Shown one piece after another: positions 46,200-64,000 of a stretch of 64,000 bases of DNA. The stretch is from Strongylocentrotus droebachiensis (taxonomy: Eukaryota > Echinodermata > Echinoidea > Camarodonta > Strongylocentrotidae). How positions within the stretch are numbered: the stretch's first letter is position 1; every line of letters starts with the position of its first letter. Made by a program: the position numbers and the translations under genes. The notes beneath the pieces were generated by a model. It saw only the letters and a program-made list of their open reading frames with translations, searched no databases and was not told the DNA's origin. The stretch is taken from NCBI GenBank assembly GCA_035222895.1, contig JAVYIG010001586.1:124001-188000 (forward strand). Direction: 5' to 3'.

Positions 46200-49100
46200 T
46201 TTTTGTACACATCCTTTAATATACAAATGCCAGTCAAACATTGACCAGTTCAAAAAATCTGTATGTGAAAATTCATACAGCAATTATTATCTTCTAAACA
46301 AATTCATATACCATTCATTAATTACACAAATACCTATGTATCCAGTGCAGCTGTATTCCACATCATGTACACATCAGCACGCATATCAGAAATATACAAT
46401 CATCCTAAGAAAATCCTTGTGCAGAAAATAAAATTTATAGCTGCTACATAAATCAATTTAATCAAATAATCATTGTTCTCTCTCCTCTTTGGCTCAAAAT
46501 ACAATAAAGATAAAAGAAAAATGAATTTCATCACATGACATTGATCATAATTATGTTCGAATGCCGTAATAAATACATAGGAAGATGCATGAATGTGAAC
46601 GATAAAATATGTAAATTTAAAAAGGAAATCCCATCGTACCAATGCTTGAGCTGCTACCAAAGAGGAGTACATTTATAAATATAAGGACTTCTTTATTAAA
46701 GAGACCTGTTACTTCTTTATTGTTGTGTACAATTAACAGTGAGAATAAGTACTTTTCTTGTTTCTAAGAATGGACCATGTGCAAGATCTTGCAATTTTTT
46801 CCTCTGCATATCGCAAAACATTTCAACAAAGAATTATAACTTGGCTTCCCCTTACACTGTATACCGTAAGTACAATTTCTAATTGAATAATTCATTTTAA
46901 TCAAATAAAAGGGTCACAATGTACACTACCACTATATTTGATTAAAATAGAAAAATAATCATAGGAATTGGACAATCATGTAATGTATAAAATAATAGGT
47001 GAAATATTATCTAATTGAGGTTCTTTTTAGTCACATGAATGCACTAGATTTGTGGTTTATCAAAAAAGAAGAAAATATTAGGTAATTTAGATCAAATAAG
47101 CAATATTCACAAAAGGCGTGGTAAATTCCTGCTATTCTAATTAAAAAGGTGACAAGTTGGATCATAACAGGGAATATTAAGCACTTTTTATGCTTCTAAT
47201 TGTAAATACTTGACCAATATTCTTTTGATGTTGGCGCCTCTCTAGTACTAGAATATGTTAATATATGACGAGTGTATTATCGGTTTAAAATGGTAACATT
47301 TTATACTAGAACATAACATTCTCCCATGCCATGCAAAAATACATTGGTTTAAAAGCTTTGTGATCCCTTATTATTATCCATGTGGAATTTCAATTTATAT
47401 TGGAACTGTAGAGCACCCACTTTCCCCGACTCTTATTCCCTGATTCTTAATTCACAAGATAACAGTAAGCAAAATGGCTTGGAGATGGGGTCTGAAAGAG
47501 AAAACGTTCTGAATCTTTTTAAAAAAGCAATAATGGGAATCAGTTACAAATTACTGTGAAATGTAGGAAAGATAGGCCCGGTTTCATAACACTTGATATC
47601 AATGACATTATGCTAAATTTCTATGACAAATCTGCTCCTAGCCAATCAGATGCCACCATCTCAGTAGCTTATAACAGTTATTGTAACTTATTGATAACGA
47701 GTTTTGTGAAACAGGACCCAGGTTGGAAAACCAGTGCAAGTTCAAGGAAGCATCTAAACACCCCTCTTTAAATCTTTATTCTTGGTAAATAAATATAGTG
47801 AATGCCATTTATTATGAATTTTGAACAGGGCAATTTCTTTGATAAGTAGATTGGTGTAAATTGCTGGTGGCAGCAGGGTGTCTAAAGAACCGAGTGCATG
47901 GTTTCTTTATCAAGGCTAGGGTCATGAGACACTTTCAGCCGTCATAACATGTACTAAATAAACAGTGCCATTATGTGCAATCACTATTAAAATGCAATGT
48001 AATTTTTTGTAACACTCTTCACTTCAAAATGCATGTGCTTTAAATGTTATAAGTAAATGGTGTACATATTGTTACGAATATCTTCCATACTAAATTGTAC
48101 TGAAATTCATGGACTAGTATCAAAGGGTATTGTTTTGTATATTATAAAATGAATAATATGAATACTAATCTTGAATCACTAAAATTCCAATGAATTAAGT
48201 ACCAGTATGTGAATTTGTATTTTGTAAATGGTTGAAGTACAGTGCAGTGAATGGACTCTACAAAGTTGGCAATATTCAAGCCTCACATTAAATAGGAAAT
48301 AATAAAAGAATGCATACTTTACACACCACACTGTTTTATCAAAAAGTGCACATATTTTTCATGCTACACCCAGCAATATCATAAGACATGCACGTGAAAA
48401 TATCAATCAAATACTTAACCTGATGAATGGTGCAAACACTTTCCACACAGTACAGAAGAAAAAAAAGACTGAGACAAAAATATAGTACTGAAAACAAGTT
48501 TTAAATACATGTACATATCATCTTGTAAATAAGTGAATTTCTGCCTGAAAAAGAGTGATTTGCCATTTTTAAATATATTGCAGCAAAATCTGGACAAAAG
48601 TGAGAAAATATATATATATTACTGACAGTACAGTTTTTATCCCGATGTTGATAAGTCGGGCATATAATATGGGTGATATATTATATAATCACTTAAGTGC
48701 AAAAGATTGTGAGATGCAGTTCATTGTGATAACTTTCTTTCTATTCTAATTCAAGTAGGGTATGCCAATGTGAGAATGAATACAGTCATAGTTTCTTGGA
48801 TTTTAACAGTCACATATCTAATTCATTCGTATCTTAAAGTGGACTGAGCAATAGTTGGAAGAGATTGAGCAGGGATTATTAAAGAAAGAAATTCATAGAG
48901 ATATGAAAGCAAGTGGCAAAAGAGGACAGAAAGAGAGTACTCTATATGCTGGGTCATGAATACAATGCAGATGTTAATTAAATTGGTACATTATTTATCT
49001 GGACACCCATATACCATGTACTTTAATAAGAATGAGCAATACAATTATTCATTCATAAAACTTGTTTCCACTGGCACTTGAACTCAATGTTATGCAAAAT

Positions 49101-49728
49101 GTTTTCTGATTAAATATTTGTATTACAGCAGGATAGAGCACCACTTTCTGTTTTTATTATTATTGATATTGCATCGGAAATACACCTGAAACAATATGAT
49201 ATAATTTGACTTTGATGGTTTAACCCATTGAGTATGATGAAGTGCAAAGAGTGTTAGAAAAGTGCTCCGAAAGTGTTCCTGTATTTTGCTCATTATTTTT
49301 GTCCCAGCCACATAGCTGCATCTACATTTACATGCCGTGCTTCGAGTCTAGGCTCATTAATGGATAATTTCTCAATGATTTCATTAGAACATCATACATT
49401 AAGCGGTATGCAGCTCATCTCCCTTACAGCTAGCAAATGTTAGTGATTTTTTGGCAATGAGTTTTAACTTTGATATCTTCCATAAGGTTCATTCACACGA
49501 GGTGATAAACCAGCCATGAAATGAGATGCAAACCACATGTATGCAGCTGAATTTTAACCCCTGCGACATTAATTTTTCGTTGTATGAACAGTGCTTTTCA
49601 TATACAGTGCAGTGATTGTTATTTGTCCTTGCCACATTTGTGAGATGGTTTATCATCTCATGATAGAGCATGGTTTAAGAATTGAATCTGAATGGGCTGA
49701 TACGACGATAAACATTTAGTTGCCATGG
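46200..49728 (-). other. Presumed 3' UTR and flank of the TANC gene
   Basis: Lies downstream of the TANC stop on the minus strand. AATAAA on that strand occurs at about 47772, 46713 and 46692, any of which could end the transcript. Apart from the short repeat at 47572-47722 I see no structured element and no other gene. Confidence 0.4.
47572..47722 (+). mobile_element. Short interspersed repeat, family 2 copy A
   Basis: About 150 bp with imperfect inverted ends (CCCGGTTTCATAAC and GTTTTGTGAAACAGGACC). Its interior (GACAAATCTGCT, CCAATCAGATGC, TCAGTAGCT) matches the reverse complement of 50141-50285. Confidence 0.7.
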
Positions 49729-62711
<12,983 letters not shown>

Positions 62712-62725
62712 TCAACTTAAATCCA

Positions 62726-63120
62726 CTAAAGCCTCCTTCGCATATGTGTCAGATCATATTGCTCATTCAAAATATTAAACAAATTCTTTGTTTTCTGAGA
62801 TGGGGTTTGCAATGATCGAGAGTCTTGGGAGCTGCGCAAGTTGTGAGTATTTTTGTGAGACTTGAGTTCTAACAGTTCTACAATATAACTAGGGGCTTGA
62901 CCAAGTAGTGCTTTATAGACAATCAACAGAATCTTGAATGATATTCTTAGGCGTACTGGTAACCAGTGCAGATCTCTCAAAAAAGGGTGATCCGTGAGAA
63001 TTTGGAACAACCACAAATCAGTCTTGCACAAGTGTTTTGGACCTGCTGTAGTCGCCCTATTTGGGAGTCAGGGAGTTCATACAATAACCCAATACAATAA
63101 TCGAACTAGTGATGTAAGCA
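62726..63120 (-). mobile_element. CR1/L2-type LINE fragment (post-RT region)
   Basis: The minus strand encodes DYCIGLLYELPDSQIGRLQQ and QNTCARLI, then LHWLPVRLRISFKILLIVYK and ALLGQAPSYIVELL, the well-known post-RT segment of CR1/L2-type LINEs. A frame change separates the two parts near 63030. It lies about 50 bp upstream of the TANC ankyrin exon. Confidence 0.8.
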
Positions 63121-64000
63121 TTAACACTTACTTTAATACTGTCTGATAAAAATACTTCAGAGTCGGATGTTATATATCATGTGGTATGTTGATGTTTATG
63201 CGTTTGCAATTAAAATCAAAAGTAGTAAACACAAACAAAACATGAACTCTCAGAGCAAAAGTTTACACCTTCTTCACAATTCATGAGTGATAATCAAACA
63301 TCTGGGCAGAAGGCCACAGAAACCTACACTGTAAAAAATAATTTGTTCATTGGTAATTTTTACGTATTTTTTCCATGTAGAGTTTACTTGAAAACATTAG
63401 TTTTGCCACTTATGCACTAAATTTAAGTCTTGCTAACTCAAACTTTCAATTTAGTAGAACATACGTGGAATATTTAAGTAAAATCAAAAACATAAGAACT
63501 TTAAGTAATTTCAGCTTGTATTAATTTAGTAATTTTAACTCAAAATCAGAAATTATATGTATTACTCAAACAATTTATGTTGATTATTCTTATCTTTTTA
63601 AGTAAGGACCGATGCAGTGCGTAATAGAAATATTTACATCATTTATGAATATTCATCAAGACCAAATTAAACTCTTTTTTTAATAAAACAATTCTTTTTT
63701 GTGGTTGAATGAAAATTTAAGGACTTTAAAACATTTATGGCTAAGCAAAGACAAGACAATTTTTAATTGTTACCCAGTTCAAAACAAATCAAAACTTGAT
63801 ATTTCAGGAAATTGTCAACCAAATTTCCTTTTAAGATGCTACGATCAAGTATAAAATTTGGAGCCTTTCAATATATGTCGAATTGAAGCGTATGTAATAG
63901 TTTGTGATGGTGGTAGATGTATATATACGGTTAAATCTTAAATAGAAGTAGTGAATGATTAGTGGATGTTACTTGTTAGATTAGATGGGTACCAAATCGT
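63121..64000. other. TANC intron, AT-rich, no exon seen
   Basis: A block from about 63330 starting CACTGTAAAAAATAATTTG is rich in TTTAAGTAA-type motifs and may be another degenerate element. No coding sequence. Confidence 0.35.

Overview
This window is a piece of an animal nuclear genome. It is AT-rich, its genes are split by many introns with GT-AG ends, and it is full of transposon remains and simple repeats. The protein-coding anchors are two conserved animal genes, POC5 (centriole) and a TANC1/TANC2-type scaffold gene. Short palindromic elements, LINE tails, a tRNA-derived SINE and long poly-C/poly-G tracts suggest a marine invertebrate deuterostome, most likely an echinoderm such as a sea urchin. 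The organism is an inference; no single gene here proves it.

Layout. From 1 to about 12.2 kb I see no gene I can name, only one unexplained 214-codon open frame (1570-2214), a SINE copy, a palindromic MITE and a LINE tail. At 12.26-12.54 and 18.35-18.57 kb, both on the minus strand, lie the TATA-driven first exons of two paralogous secreted-protein genes. Both encode a signal peptide followed by QR(F/Y)NR(L/I)FGP, and both stop in phase 1. I could not find their later exons. Between and beyond them are a 490-bp MITE with TTAA ends, a miRNA-like hairpin, LINE fragments and a Z-DNA-prone tract. A possible first exon of an unknown minus-strand gene sits at 24222-24573.

From 27.25 to 42.14 kb the plus strand carries a complete POC5 coding sequence: ten coding exons, all phases consistent, 566 codons (the human protein is about 575). 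It has Trp-containing centrin-binding-type segments, coiled coil and a conserved C-terminus. A possible alternative exon with an in-frame stop lies in the first coding intron, between two G-rich elements in opposite orientation. The last coding block is echoed as a decaying tandem repeat in the 3' UTR.

From 62.68 down to 49.73 kb the minus strand carries the 3' part of a TANC1/2-type gene: six coding exons giving 579 residues, with the last ankyrin repeat, three TPR units, a charged coiled coil, and a Ser/Pro-rich tail ending in a PDZ-ligand-like TAL. The 5' part lies beyond the right edge. POC5 and TANC are convergent, separated by about 7.6 kb of repeat-rich 3' flank. The large TANC intron (54176-60352) holds a 3.7-kb 5'-truncated L1-like LINE with a clean 10-bp target-site duplication, a large inverted repeat and a MITE that ends 17 bp from a splice donor.

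The two named genes are not known to act together: POC5 works in centriole elongation, while TANC proteins are membrane-associated scaffolds.
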